Source: Selaginella tamariscina
Taxonomy: Eukaryota; Streptophyta; Lycopodiopsida; Selaginellales; Selaginellaceae
Assembly (NCBI GenBank): GCA_003024785.1
Contig: PUQB01000543.1
Location: forward strand, 107,049 to 171,048
DNA: 64,000 nucleotides
Reading direction: 5' to 3'
Under the pieces are notes generated by a model. The model saw only the letters and a program-made list of their open reading frames with translations. It did no database searches and had not been told where the DNA came from. The translations under genes were made by a program, and so were the position numbers. Shown here one piece after another: positions 10,245-26,472 of this stretch. Within the stretch, counting starts at the first letter, position 1; each line of letters starts with the position of its first letter.

Positions 10245-10805
10245 ATGTCCAAGCATGCTCTTCATGAGCAAGTTGCTGCCTTCTAGCAGTAGATTGAACA
10301 ATTACACCTGGAAAATGATCAGCTCCGACAGCGTGAGAATTTTCCAGAGCCGAAGATCAGCATGCCCAAAAAGTTCGATAGTACCGGATCGAAGTTCCGA
10401 GGTTTTCTCAATCAAGTTCATCTGTGGATCGTGATGCAGCCGAGGCGCTACAGCACAGAACCTATTAAGGTCGGATTGATTGGGTCACTACTTTTCGGTT
10501 CTGCTCTTTCATGGTTTTCAGCCTTGCTGGAGAATAATGATTCAATCCTTGGGAATTTTGAGGAGTTTGTGGAATGGTTCACGGTGATGTTCAGTGACGT
10601 GGATTGTGAGAGTGTTGCCATCACCAAACTCCACCAGCTTCACCAAGGGGGTATGTGGGTAGTAGAGTACGCGTCGAAGTTCCAACTTCTTGCTTGTGAT
10701 GTCACATGGGGCGATCATGCTCTCAAGGAGGTTTTCCGGTCAGGGTTGCAGGATGAGATCAAGGACATGCTGAATTTTGTTGTTCCAAAACCCTCACTAG
10801 CATGA
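10245..10805 (+). pseudogene. Ty3/gypsy gag-like region
   Basis: A capsid-like stretch with the pattern typical of gypsy Gag: a leucine-rich coiled segment, a K-F-D..G-S-K-F-R-G-F-L-N-Q-V motif, GLIGSLLFGSALSWF and a VEYASKFQLLACDVTWGD..LKEVFRSGL segment. The ATG at 10245 is followed after a few codons by in-frame stops, and no zinc knuckle was found, so it is not functional. It follows the left LTR and a homopyrimidine stretch (10180-10235). Confidence 0.75.
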
Positions 10806-11572
10806 TAGAGTTGGCAATCCGTTGTGACAACCAGTTGATCGAGCGGAAACAAGAACGTCGGCATCCTTCTTTCTTTTCGGTGCCGTCTTCTTCCGTTTCT
10901 CCAGTCCCTATTCTTCATCTGCTAATCCATTATCTTTCTTAGTAGAACCATCCCCGATGGAATTAAGGCAATCACGTCGAGGCAAGCTTTTACCAACCGA
11001 ACGCCAGAAGCGGATTCAGTACAAGCTTTGTCTGTACTGTGGGACCTGTACCACAAGTTGGAGAATTGTCATTGACGTCCAAAGCAAGTTCGTGAAGTGG
11101 CCCTTGTTGTGTTGCCAGGAAACAAGAAGATCCAGCTCAAATAGAGCCGTCCGGCTGGATTGCCGTGGAACAACTCATGTTCCTCAAGGCTCTTCACTCA
11201 AAACATCTTCCCTTCCTCATCTTGGATCCATTCCATCCACAAAGGTGTGCAAGCCGTTCCATGTTCTGGTGCAGTTGAAGACGCCAGAGGTAGAGTTCTC
11301 TGGTAAAGCTTTGGTGGATAGCGAAGCAAGCAAATTTCATTGACAAGAATTTTACTGTCAAACACGGGATTTGTCTACATCCTTTAAAGACTCTTGGTTC
11401 TGTACGGGTCGTTGATGGATATCAAATCTAGAGCGGTAATAAATGACACAGAGTTTGTTGAGGTCATTGCTTGTGGTGTTGTGTGCAACATCTCCTTCAG
11501 TGTTGTTTCTATTCGAGACTCTACCATTATCCGTGGATCGAGTTGGTGGATCCTGATTAGAAAGAACGTTTC

Positions 11573-14180
<2,608 letters not shown>

Positions 14181-14464
14181 ATCTCCTTCCTATTGTCGAG
14201 TTCGCGTACAACAACATGGCACACTCATCCATAGGTGAGATTGGGTCGATCTCCTCCATGCTGCTGAGTTCGCGTACAACAATATGGCACACTCTCCATA
14301 GGTGAGATTGGGTTGATCTCCTTCCTGCTGCCAAGTTCGACATGGCACATTCATCCATAGGTGAGATTGGGTCGATCTCCTTCTTGCTGCCAAGGCCGAC
14401 TCGTTGGTCCTACAGCTTCACAGCTTCGTGGATTGGATAGTGAAAGATCATGAATTATTTTTTG

Positions 14465-14535
14465 CCTTTCACAGGATTTGAACCCAAGATCTTTCCACTA
14501 ACACACATATGTGTTAGCTAATTTGTCCGTATGAG
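14465..14535 (-). other. tRNA-like fragment with B-box-like motif
   Basis: On the minus strand a TAGCTAACAC segment is followed by GGGTTCAAATCC, a good match to a pol III B box with T-arm context. No complete cloverleaf can be drawn by eye. It may be a tRNA-derived SINE remnant inside the retroelement. Confidence 0.3.
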
Positions 14536-15034
14536 GGAAGTTTAGAAGTTTATTCATGAGGCTAAATACAAGTGTACATCAAAACATCCCAAGGGATTTT
14601 ATATAAACCTACTTTTATTCCCATCCCCTAAACCCAAGCATCGCTGAGTGTCTGAAGAAGAAGGTGATCGATTCAAACCTTTACGGGTCTAGTCTCTCGC
14701 CCGGATACTGTCTCGAGCTTCAATCTCCAAACCATAGCTCACAAACACACACCAAAGCAAAAAAAGCAAACACAAATAAACGAGGCCAAACCAATATGCA
14801 GTAAATGCCCAAAGTAGCTCCATGACAACCACTATAGCATACCACATACCCATCCACCAAGATTAGAAATCAAATGCCCATGGATATGCCCAATACGCAT
14901 TAGAATGACCACTTATTGCAAACACACCAAACCTCGTCGTAAACAAGGACCGTCGTTGCAGTTGCCCTCTTAGAAGATACACATTAAACCTTAGAGCAAT
15001 CCCCTACAAACTGTATAGCAAATGCTCATCAAAG

Positions 15035-15334
15035 AGGAGTAACATCGTACCAGAATAACCATACTCGTCCGTATGATTCTAGATGCTGAATTATACTATC
15101 AACAACAAGGCATATATTTATACGCATGTTCCAGACCAATTATGGACCACACAATCTTCAGGACCTCAAATATATAAATAGGTTCCAATTCCAGTTTTTC
15201 AGAACCATTCAACACCAATCTTCAACCTTGTGTTTCATTTGTATTTATTTCTCTCTTGAATACAATCTTCTCCTTTCAGTTCAAAGGTTCTACCTTTGTT
15301 TTAAAGGTTTCGCCCTTTGCACAAGGTCGTGACA
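15035..15334 (+). repeat. Right LTR of the Ty3/gypsy element
   Basis: Direct repeat of 9785-10126, ending GGTCGTGACA at 15334. It is about 10-15 percent diverged from the left copy and lacks a short internal segment that the left copy has twice (GACCA.TTGTGGACCACACA), so the insertion is old. Confidence 0.8.
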
Positions 15335-17307
15335 GTTATTCTTAACCTAATAAATTTATTATCCTTTAATTTAATACCTTAACTTAATAAATGTATTTCT
15401 AAGTTGAATCTTTAACTCAATTATTATTATTAACCTAACCTTTAACTTAAATATTAAAAGATAACATAGTAAGTTTATCACACTTTAACCTTGTGAATTT
15501 AGAAAAACTATCACCGTTGAAAATAATTTAAACTGTTAAATAAAATTTAAAATGATTAATAAATAAAAATTTAAAATAACTATTAAATAAAATTTAAAAT
15601 GGTTGTTAAATAAAATTTAAAATAACTGTCCGTAGAATGATCTAAAATAACCATTCAATACAATCCGTTGATAGAGCATTTATGACAAACATATATATAT
15701 ATATATCAGTCAACCGTGCACACAATAAACTTATTATATAATATTTTTCAATTTAAAATTACTATATAAAATTACAAATAATATTTAACAATTTCATGCT
15801 CTTATCAACTAAAGTAGTATATTAACTATTCTTTTCTCAACTTTTCTTTCCTGCTAACAATACAATTTTAAATATCGTACACCTTCAATAATTAATACAA
15901 TATGAATAATCCAAATATAATTGAAGATGTACGATATGGAAAGAAAAGGCATTGGTTGTATATACACATGCATATTATAGCCTGTCGATAAGTGTATATC
16001 AACACTCTCTCACATCATAAGGTAAGTTTAACATTATTCATACAAAAAATAAAAAAAAGCTTTTAAATATTATATTTTCTATTTAAAAATATTATACACA
16101 TACATCCATTTAACCTATATCAAGCATATGTAATGCATATTAAAAAGTTAAATCTCGAAGCACATAATTGAAATAACACACGTGCACACGGGCACATAAT
16201 TTAAATAAATCACATGCACACACATGTATGAAATGTAAGATTAAAATAAATTAACTTTTTTAAGATTATTATTTCTTAAATAAAATTTATAAGTTAATAA
16301 TACTTAAGTATTTCCATCCTACATTCTAAGCCACTTATACAAATATTACTAAAATATTTAATGAAATTTAAAAATAAATAAAGTATAAACCATTTAATTA
16401 ATATATATTTCATTGTCCATTTTAAAACTTAAACATAAGATAATTTTTGATATTACCATATCTATAAAATGTAAATCATTCAATTAAAATATATTCTTAA
16501 TTAAACCCCCTTGTCTTATACATCTCATTTTGTTATCATTATATCAAAAACATTTAAAACTAAAATAAAATTCAAGCCATTCCTAATATATATACTATAT
16601 GAGATTCAGATCATTATCATTTCAATTTAAGGTTGAAATCAAATTTAAATCATTTAATTATAATATATTTGTAACTTATACTTTATCCCCTCCAAAACTT
16701 TAAGTTTTCACTTCTCATGTGAAACATGTAAACAGTACCAAAATATTATCATTTACATTTACATTATGTAGATTACAGTAATTATATGTATATACACTAA
16801 ACACTTTTTCTTATTAATCCTTTGCGATTTAATATAAAAGTGATAAATGTTTAAACTAAAAAACAATAAATCTAGAATTATACAAACCAAACATCATTTT
16901 TAAAGTGGGCAAATCTAAAACTAGTCTAAAAACTGCATATTATTATGTTTAAACATATATCCATATAATGATGCTTAACTATGAAACTTAATGGAAACTA
17001 ACTTATATACTATTTGTGTAGTATAGAATATGAATGCATTTTACAATACTTATTATCCAAATGCAGGTTATAATTTAATCATTAACTTTATTTAAGATTA
17101 AATTAGACTATTTTTATGTTGCAAAGTAAGTCAAAATAATATTACACCGCTTGTTGTAAATACACAAGTATATAACAAGTTATAACACATTTTAACACCG
17201 TATTAATGTATATGTGCGTGTACCAACACACACACACGCACGCACACACACAAAACAAGTTAGACAAAATTGGCTTGTTTATCTTAATAATCAACCAGTC
17301 TTACCTC
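15335..17307. other. AT-rich intergenic stretch
   Basis: Very AT-rich DNA with short internal repeats (for example AAATAAAATTTAAAATAACT variants at 15535-15625) and no open frame, RNA gene or recognisable element. It separates the retroelement from the 3' end of the CNX1 gene. Confidence 0.8.
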
Positions 17308-17566
17308 CTAATGAGCACAAGAACACCCCATTTCACCTCCTTTAGAAGCCACGTAACTTTTGGACCACATGTCGCCAGTAGCAGCGTGAGGAATATGTCG
17401 TGGATGCTTTTCTATTTTATCACCTGAAAAATGTAAATTTTTTACTATCAAAATACAGATGCATGATATAGTATGTATAGTACATAGATTAAATATATAT
17501 TAACTGCAGAATAAACATTAACATATATTAACTGTAAATGCATGGTCATGAACTGTATAAATACTT

Positions 17567-17620
<54 letters not shown>

Positions 17621-19671
17621 TATATATATATATCGAGTATATTATTTATCTATACTTATAACATTATAATAAAAATACCTCGGACTTGTCTCAATGCGTG
17701 AGGTAAAGATGGCATTAAGGCTTGCATACACTCTGCTACAGCGTTTGGATTTCCTGGCATATTTATAATCTGCAATAGACAGGATTAGTACATCCATACA
17801 TGCATACACACCTATGCATACATACATACATACGTGTATACGTGTATACAGTGTCTGTGTATATATCTAACTAACGTGACTCTATGCCTGCGGTCTGTCC
17901 CTAAACACGAGAGAGAGAGAGAGATTTACCAATGTCGAGCCCCTTACGCCGGCTAATCCTCTGGAGAGCACTGCTGTTGGAGTGATCTACAAACCATAAA
18001 GAGTCACTAAACAGCTTAAACATACTCCTAATTACCTTAAGACTTTCTAATAGTATAAGTGTCATTAAGCCAGGTGCTTCCTTCTGTAACATCGGTTTTG
18101 TGGCTTCTGGAGTTACATCTTTTGGTGTGAAACCTGTCCCTCCTGTAAAACATCACATATAAACGTGCGCACGCGCACACACACACACATACACAAAATA
18201 CATATACCTGCACATGTACGTGTACATTATATGGGCATATTTTATATAAACTAGCCTGTAGTAATTATAAGATCGACTTTGTCAACATCGCTCCAATCTT
18301 CTATAACTTGTTGTATTCTTGTAATATTATCAGGTACAACTGCCGTTGCTACTACTTTGGCTCCTCCAAGGTTTTCAGAAAGTGAATTTATCACTTGCAC
18401 TGCTCTTGGTCCACTGTAAGAGCATAATGTCTCACACACACATATGAGAGAGAGAGAGAGCGTGTGTGTGTGCGTGCCTCTATTACTAGTAATACACGTC
18501 TAAGATAGAAACATATAACTATAACCATTGTGTGTGCGTGCCTCTATTACTAGTAGTACACGTCTAAGATAGAAACATATAACTATAACCATTGTGTATA
18601 GCTGAGACTATATTTGCTTGTCTATACACATACTACTATAGTATATACTAAGTAATCTATACGTGCATGTGTGACACACACACACTATAACAAGCTCACC
18701 TTCGATCCGGGCCATTTCCTGAAGCCACCGTGTCACTTACAGTGAGAATAGCCACTCGTACGGCAGCCTTAATCCGTGCACTGTCCGTACTTTCGACTTG
18801 AGAGGGATTAAGTGCTTTAGGCTTCACAGGTGGTGGTATAAACTTGTTCGAGAGATCTTATAATACATACATGAGATCAGTATCGTATTATTACGTAAGT
18901 AAAGTAATAACACATACACTTACCTCCGATTAAAAATGCAGTTACTTGAGAGCCAGCAGGTATTATTCCGGGTCCTTGAGGAAGCTCAAGAAGTGCATTT
19001 GCAGATTTCATACTTAACAAACGACTACTCATCTGTTTACCTGTACTATCTGCGATGAAACTGACAAGATGAACACAAAACATCAGTTTATATGTTATAT
19101 ACATACATATATACTGTGTGCATGTGCGTGCTATATATACACATATATGTGTATGCATGCACATAATACAGTTAATTGATTGGTTTAATTTTAATAATGT
19201 ACGTATCCATCGTGTATATATAAACTTAATTCATTTTACCCAGAATGGTTATCATTAGTTTCCCATTGGATGATGGCTCGATGATACTCAGGCCTTCCTG
19301 GGTCCAACTTTATTGAGTGACGTGTTTTGCTTGTACTCTGAAAGCAAATATATATAAATCATCGTGCGCACACGCGCACGCTTACTTGCAGGGCATGACA
19401 TCATGGTATCCAGATATATATCTCAAGACAGGAGCGGCAATTAAGTTGAAAGTCACCATACCGCTTACTGGATTTCCAGGAAGACCAAAAACAAGTATTT
19501 TCTTCGCTTTCGATGGCACTTCAATTGCTGCAAATGTTAATGGCTTTCCTGGTCTCATATTCACCTGGAATAAATTACGAGAAAAAGTATATACGATGCT
19601 CCCTACATTGTCTCTGTGCGTGCGGTCACGGTTTTATATGGAACACGCACACACACACACATATAGTATTT

Positions 19672-19744
<73 letters not shown>

Positions 19745-21789
19745 AGAGAGAGAGAGAAGAGAGAGAGGAGAGAGAGAGAGAGAGAGAGAGAGAATACAAT
19801 ATATCTAACCTTAGTGAAGTAAACAGTGCCCTTTTCAGCGAGTAAAGGTTTAACGAAGTCTCTGTCTCCCATAGAAACACCTCCTGTTGTGATGAGAACG
19901 TCAACATCTTTATCAACAGCCTCCGTCAGCTTTCTCTCTAAATCTTCTTTCGTATCACGAGCTATTCCCAGGTCTATGAGAATCCCACTGTTGCTGTCGA
20001 ATTGCAGCAATTAGCATTGGCCTATTTGAATCGCGTATCTGAAATCCTGCGTATAAGCCCTCTCTCTCTCTCACTTTACACACACACACACACACTGTTA
20101 TAGATACCGGTATTGAATATATGATAAGAAACTCATAGACATTATATAACAAAAATAATCATATATTATACATGAGCAGCGCGTCTACGCATCACTACTT
20201 ATAGACATTCTGTGTGTGGTGTGTAGATACGCAACTGATCATATGTGTACACACTTTGTAACCCATAGTAACACACACACACGGGTACATGCATACCTGC
20301 ATGAGATTTACATAGCATACTCACCTGAATGCATATTGTCTTGAAATGTAGCTACATGTTATAGTAACATATATGTATGAATTGGTATGGATAAGCTATG
20401 TTATTACGTATACATATTAACTATTAACTCTTGGCATGCACGCACACATACAGATACATGCAAATTACCTGCCCTCGTCCTAATTTGCTCTCAGAATAAT
20501 CTACAAGCTCATCTCCAGTCGACAATACGGCGACCTTAGGCCTTGATATCACCTGTATTTTATCTAATGTCATATATATTGATAAATTGTTGGCTCTATA
20601 TAAATATATGAATAACCTTGACTTTGGCAAAACCGATGCTTGCCAAGAGACCAATCTCTGCAGGACCTATCTTCTCACCAGCATATAAAATCGTTGCTCC
20701 TTGTGCTATATCTGAGCCCTGTAAATAAATATAATATCCTATATAGATCCATGTAGTAACACACACACCCAATACACACACACACACACACACATGTTAA
20801 TCGCATAAATCTATACTAGGATAGTGTAAGAAATATATCATAAGTACAACACACTGAAAGAGAGAGGGAGAGCGAGACCTCAGGGCGTATGTCATGGCCA
20901 TGAGAAACAGTTGCCAGAATGCTGACTCGTTTTGGTGATCAGATAAAACAACGGTGTCCTCAACTTGAACAACTGCATTTGCTCCTTGCGGAAGGGGTCC
21001 TAATATAAAATCCAATATAATGCATGATATATATAACATGTATATACAAAGATGGTGTGTGTGCATATACACAAACATTTGAACACAGAGGCATACCTCC
21101 AGTGGTGATATATGCAACATGTCCGGGTTCTAGAATAACATTTTTCTGCATCATGGCCAGCTCTTGCCTCTGCTACAACAGGATATTCACCTGGGCCATC
21201 ACTCCATATTACCGCGTATCCATCCTGCATACAAAATGCAGTTATAAGTAAACGGAAATAAAAGAAATAAGATAACCATGGTTAATAATAAAAGGACAAA
21301 ATTATAGTTGCGTATATATACGGTCTGTGTATGTGTACATATCTCTATATAAAACAGAACTGTGCCCATCTTTACGTGGTCTCAAATGGCAGGTGACATA
21401 CTATACAACGTCAAATGGCTGACTTTTATAGTCATAACCAAATAAATGATACCATCTGTGTATGTATATATATATAAACAGAGCTTATCTCTAATATACA
21501 CGACACTTACAATTTGACCTCGATTAACCAATATATTTAAAATCATGCCATATAACAATCCTACAATATCTAACATATGTATGCTCACACTATAAAAGGA
21601 GGCCATGAGCCAAGTGAATAAAATTAATCATCCTTTTCCGCTCTCTGTGTAACACATACGCATATAATATTGCACATCAGACTGTGTATGTGCGCACTGT
21701 TCAACATTTTACGTATCAATCTATACAATGCACACATAAATTGTATCTGTGCGTGCGTGTTTAATGAATATAGCATATGTATACACCTA

Positions 21790-21827
<38 letters not shown>

Positions 21828-22206
21828 AATTTTATTACATAGACTATAGATATCACATCACACAGTTAGTATACAGTCGCGTACGGACCAACTGTAGTTT
21901 ATAACTGCGTAATAATATTAAACACTGATAATACCACAGTTATATAGATATATATGATACAAGTTGTGTGCGCAATGTTTGCACATTTTTACGTATTTAT
22001 ATTAAAACAAAATGTATGTGGTATTAATTGGATTTTTGAATAGAAGAAATACCTTGACAGAAGCAGGAAACGGCGGAACAGGCTCCGGAGATTGCACATC
22101 CTGCGCAAGAAACGCATCCTAGAGCATCAAGAAGCTCAATTTCGACCGTTGATCGCCTCTGAGCTACAGAAATCCCCACGGACACCGCCTCCGCCACGGA
22201 CACCAT
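17308..22206 (-). CDS. CNX1: Molybdopterin adenylyltransferase / molybdenumtransferase (CNX1)
   Basis: Last two steps of molybdenum-cofactor synthesis in the cytosol: the G domain adenylates molybdopterin and the E domain inserts molybdate. Fifteen exons on the minus strand: 22206-22053, 21224-21097, 20999-20879, 20718-20617, 20552-20469, 20038-19810, 19564-19386, 19335-19240, 19060-18924, 18856-18700, 18413-18256, 18142-18036, 17986-17930, 17769-17679, 17423-17308, coding for about 638 residues. E-domain motifs: [27 protein letters not shown]-domain motifs: [43 protein letters not shown]. It ends GCSCAH, as plant CNX1 does. The E-then-G order is the plant one; animal gephyrin is reversed. 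All phases join. Single-base frame breaks lie in exons 1 (22110-22112), 2 (21141-21145), 3 (20930-20933) and 6 (about 20000). The start at 22206 was chosen because the family-like N-terminus begins there; an upstream ATG (22225) is in another frame. Confidence 0.94.
17570..17632. repeat. (CT)n-(TA)n microsatellite in last CNX1 intron
   Basis: About 18 CT units followed by TA units, within the intron between the last two CNX1 exons. On the coding strand the intron therefore contains a polypurine (GA)n tract. Confidence 0.95.
18143..18255 (-). other. GC-AG intron of CNX1
   Basis: The exon ending ACTACAG at 18256 joins GAGGGACA at 18142 to encode the invariant TTGGTGFTP motif exactly. The intron then begins GCTAGT and ends TTTACAG. 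The nearest GT downstream would leave an in-frame TAG in the exon, so a GC donor is the best reading, barring a base-call error. Confidence 0.7.
19677..19795. repeat. (TC)n-(TA)n-(GA)n inverted microsatellite
   Basis: A TC tract (19677-19711), a TA tract (to about 19740) and a GA tract (to about 19793) form one large self-complementary block able to extrude a cruciform of about 50 bp per arm. It sits in the intron between CNX1 exons 6 and 7. Confidence 0.95.
21791..21822. repeat. (TA)n microsatellite in first CNX1 intron
   Basis: About 16 TA units within the 828-bp first intron (21225-22052). The rest of that intron is AT-rich without further signals. Confidence 0.95.
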
Positions 22207-22546
22207 CGATTCTGCTCGCCGCCATAGCCGTAGAACAATTCCTGCAAGAATACATTCGTGGAAAAGAAGAAAACAGTAGGAACACAGATTTTCGGCATGC
22301 AAATCCAGATTGTTATATGAAATACAGAGATTTTGACTGAAAATGAACAAAAAAGAACTTTAAGCTAGAGATTTTATGGAAAAAAACCGACTTTTATATG
22401 AAATCTGGAGAAAAATAGAGATTTTTGACATGAAAAGTATAGATTTCATGAGTAAATCACTGACCTGAAAAGAAATTCTATGGCTTTGCAGTCGTCATGA
22501 CTAGCTCGAAGAAGAAATTTGTACAAAAGACAATGTGAGCACAAAG

Positions 22547-22630
22547 AACCCTAAAACAGAGTATTTTGACAAGAAAGAACCCTAAAACAGAGTATTTGAA
22601 CCCTAAAACAGAGTATTTTGACAAGAAAAA
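22547..22630. repeat. Short tandem repeat upstream of CNX1
   Basis: GAACCCTAAAACAGAGTATT occurs three times between 22547 and 22618, two copies followed by TTGACAAGAAA. It lies between the CNX1 5' end and the 3' end of the tRNA gene. Confidence 0.8.
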
Positions 22631-22638
22631 AATAAAAT

Positions 22639-22710
22639 CGCCGTTGCCGGGGATCGAACCCGGGTCGTCCGCGTGACAGGCGGAAATACTCACCACTATA
22701 CTACAACGAC
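22639..22710 (-). tRNA. tRNA-Asp (anticodon GUC)
   Basis: A 72-nt cloverleaf on the minus strand: acceptor GTCGTTG/CAACGGC with discriminator G, A box TAGTATAGTGGT, anticodon loop CTGTCAC with GTC anticodon, and B box GGTTCGATCCC. The anticodon stem CCGCC/GGCGG-type pairing has one T next to the stem that differs from the usual plant sequence. A T-rich run follows the 3' end (TTTTATTTTTTT), a pol III terminator. No intron and no encoded CCA, as expected for a nuclear gene. Confidence 0.96.
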
Positions 22711-22995
22711 ACGATGCGTTATTTAGTCAGGCATAGTTGTTGACGATAGAAAAACGATAGCATTATAATGATTTTGAAAATGAATAACATTAAATATATA
22801 ACCTTTCTAGTTAATATGATAATACTGTTAATAGCTTTAATATAAAGGAAATTAATTCATTTTTCAAAAAACAGTAAAAACTAACAATAACCAGAGAAAA
22901 TATTTTAGAAGTCTGATTTTTTCATTTTATTCTCTTTATAGAAAATAATTTAGAAAAAAAAAGAATGTATTAAACATGTACACATATAACAAATT

Positions 22996-23124
22996 CTACT
23001 TGAAAGACGCTTCGATCTGCTCTAGAGTTTTACCCCTCGTCTCTGGCACAAACATTGCAACAAATCCCACTGTTCCAAGGGAAACTCCACTAAATAGCCA
23101 GAAACACCCTGCAACAAATACACG

Positions 23125-23161
<37 letters not shown>

Positions 23162-23365
23162 ATATATATATGTAGAGAGAGAGAGAGAGAGAGAGACATA
23201 TACACTATACACACACAAAGAGATAGAGACTACATATGTGATGCAGCTACATCTCTGTTTGTGTGACACACACATATACACTACACACACACATAGAGAG
23301 AGATTACTTATGTAATTGTGTGTGCAACATCCATATGTGTGTGTGTCACACACACACACACACAC

Positions 23366-23399
<34 letters not shown>

Positions 23400-23417
23400 A
23401 TATATATATATATATAT

Positions 23418-23456
<39 letters not shown>

Positions 23457-23937
23457 CGTATGTAATTATGTATGCATAAGCTACATCTATATGTGTGTGT
23501 GGGTGATACTTTTATATGTATATGCATATTTTACGGATATATGTGTTTATATATACAATTACTATCTTACCTTGAGAGCTCCAGTTTAGAAGGAAGTTAA
23601 AGCTTAAGGTTACCAACCATGAACAGGACCAGTTTACCAGGGTTGCAACGCTTCCTGCTAAGCCTTTGACACGAGCAGGAAAAACCTGCAAAACAAAGTC
23701 TAGTTTAATTTGGTTATACATAAACTTATTTAAAATTAATAGTGTACTAATTCTAATACATAATATTATGGTTATATAGATTTGACTTGATATCATACCT
23801 CCGACATAATAATCCATGGAATAGCACCAATTCCGAATGCAAATGAAGCAACATAAAACTAGAAAAAAAAAATGGTTATGATATACGTACGATATACGCA
23901 CAAGCGTGCATGAAAATGTGCGTGCGTGTGTGTGTGC

Positions 23938-23968
<31 letters not shown>

Positions 23969-26412
23969 CTATGATATATGTACTTGGTGTGTGCGAGAGG
24001 GAGGGAGAGAGATATATGTATATGACGTAAGAGGTTACGATATATGTATATCACGTATACAGACGTGTGTGTGTGTGACACCTCACCAGAAGACTGCATA
24101 GTGCAAGAATATTGATGAATGTATCCATGCCAGATGAAGTATCTTGTACATTCTGCAAATACAAAAAATATAATAATAGTTTAATATTACAAACCAATGT
24201 ATGTTATGTCAGATTATGTAAGGGATATACATATAATGTTTGCTAAGTACATATGTTTTTTATATACAATTATAGTTTATAATTTATATTATATTATAGA
24301 TTTAGTGACAATGAAAATAATCCCAAATTATACGTGACAATGAAAATAATCCCAAATTATACGTGAACTTACTCGAAGATAGAATGAGAATCCACAAGAA
24401 AACTGCTAAGGGCCATTCCCCCAGATGATAACTGTATGAACAAGTATTAATTAAGAATTAACAGCTAATTAACTACTTCATTAGTTAATTATGGTTATAC
24501 TTACTAATAATTATATATTATCTATTACCAGCAATAATAAACGTCGTCCAGCTTTATCCATTAATCCAGCTGAAGAAAGTGTGACAAGCACCTATAAAAA
24601 CATAAAATAGTTATAATGAATAATATAACTATAGTTATATTATATAATTAACACTTACTTGCAAAATTGATAATACTAAAGAAGCCATATTTGACGACTT
24701 AAACCCTGGTTAATCAAAATTTAAATTAGAACTTACTTTAATATATATCAATAATTTAATATACATACCAACAGTGTTGAAGATTTCACCAGCGTATAAC
24801 AGGACTGCATTAATCCCACTGAACTGTTGCAAAACTTGTAGTCCTATTCCCGCCTGAAATTATATAATTTACTATTAATAAACTTAACAGTTAATATTAC
24901 TAATATAATGTTAAATTGCATTTTATTATTAATTAGTTTATTAATAAAACTTACAAGTAGAGGTCTGACGAGTCTCCTTCTGAACAGTTCGAAAAGCCAC
25001 ACTTGGTTGCAATTTTGCTATCTCAACGGCGTTCTAATCGTAAATGAAGTAATAATTAGAATTAATAATATATATTATACGATTATATATATATATATGT
25101 TAATATAATTAATATTCATATTTTTGTCGTGTTTATATATTCTTTGTTACACATATACGTACACACATTTTACCTGTATCTCTGATAATTCATAGTTAAT
25201 GTTATACTCTTTGCCACGTAATCTTTGAAGAGCTACAGTAAGCTCTTCTTTGCGTTCCATAAGTCCCTGTAATCTCAAAATAATTAATTACTATTAATTA
25301 ATTAATCAAACTGTTTAAATAACTTACCAGCCAACGTGGAGTTTCAGTAATAAATAGAAGCCCCACCAGTAACAAAAACCCAGGAATGGTCGCTGGCATG
25401 TATTTACAAATTAATATCAATATACACACACGTATATATAAATACACACACACCTATAACTTAGTATATATAAAACAACATTAGTTACCAGCAAGAGCCA
25501 ACATTCGCCAATTTAGAAATAATCCTCCAAGATACGCAAGCATAATACCCACAGTTACTGCAAACTGAAATAAACACATATAAATAAATATAAAAAAACC
25601 TTTTTAAACCGAGTAATAATTAATTCATTAATTAAAAAATTAATTAATTAATACTTAAGACAAACCTGATGCATTGTTCCTAAAGTCCCACGTAGATGCT
25701 TTGGTGAAATCTCCGCAATATAAGTTGGAACCTACATAATTCATTTATTCAATATATTAATTATTAATATATATTCATTGATAATATACGTAATTCATTT
25801 ATTTAATATATTGAATATTATTAATATTTACCTATATACTTACTGTGAAAGATACTATGCCACCACCAAACCCCTTGAGAAATCTACCAATGTAAAGCAC
25901 AGGGATATTCTGTAAGAAGTTTTGCATATTAGCAAGTTTAAATAAAACATTAGTAATAAATTTAAATAAAAACATTAATTAAATTGTTATAAGGACTTAC
26001 ATTTGCCATAGCAACCATAAACCATCCAATCAAGTTTGGAACAGCTGCTGCAACCAATGCCTAAGAATATTAAATACAGAATTAATTCTATTTAATATTA
26101 ATATTTAATTAAATTAGTATAATTAATTAAAATTTAAATATTATTTACTACAGAATTAATTCTATTTATATTAATATTTAATTAAACTAGTATAATTAAT
26201 TAAAATTTAAATATTATTTACTTACTCCTTTTCTACCCAAACCATCTGCTATTCTCCACTGGAAATGGCACCAAGCATTGCTCCAAGATTAACCAATGCA
26301 CCAAAAAATGAATATTGTGACAAATCCAAATTAAGGTCCTTCATTATATCTTCTTGTGTTGGTGAAGTATAGCCAAGCTGCATAATTAAAACTTAAATAT
26401 ATTATATATTAT

Positions 26413-26472
<60 letters not shown>

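Noticed and set aside
22024..22350. A cysteine-rich 108-residue protein at the CNX1 5' end
   Set aside because: Its cysteine-rich tail arises by reading past the one-base frame break at 22110-22112; the shifted frame gives the expected CNX1 continuation to the donor at 22052.
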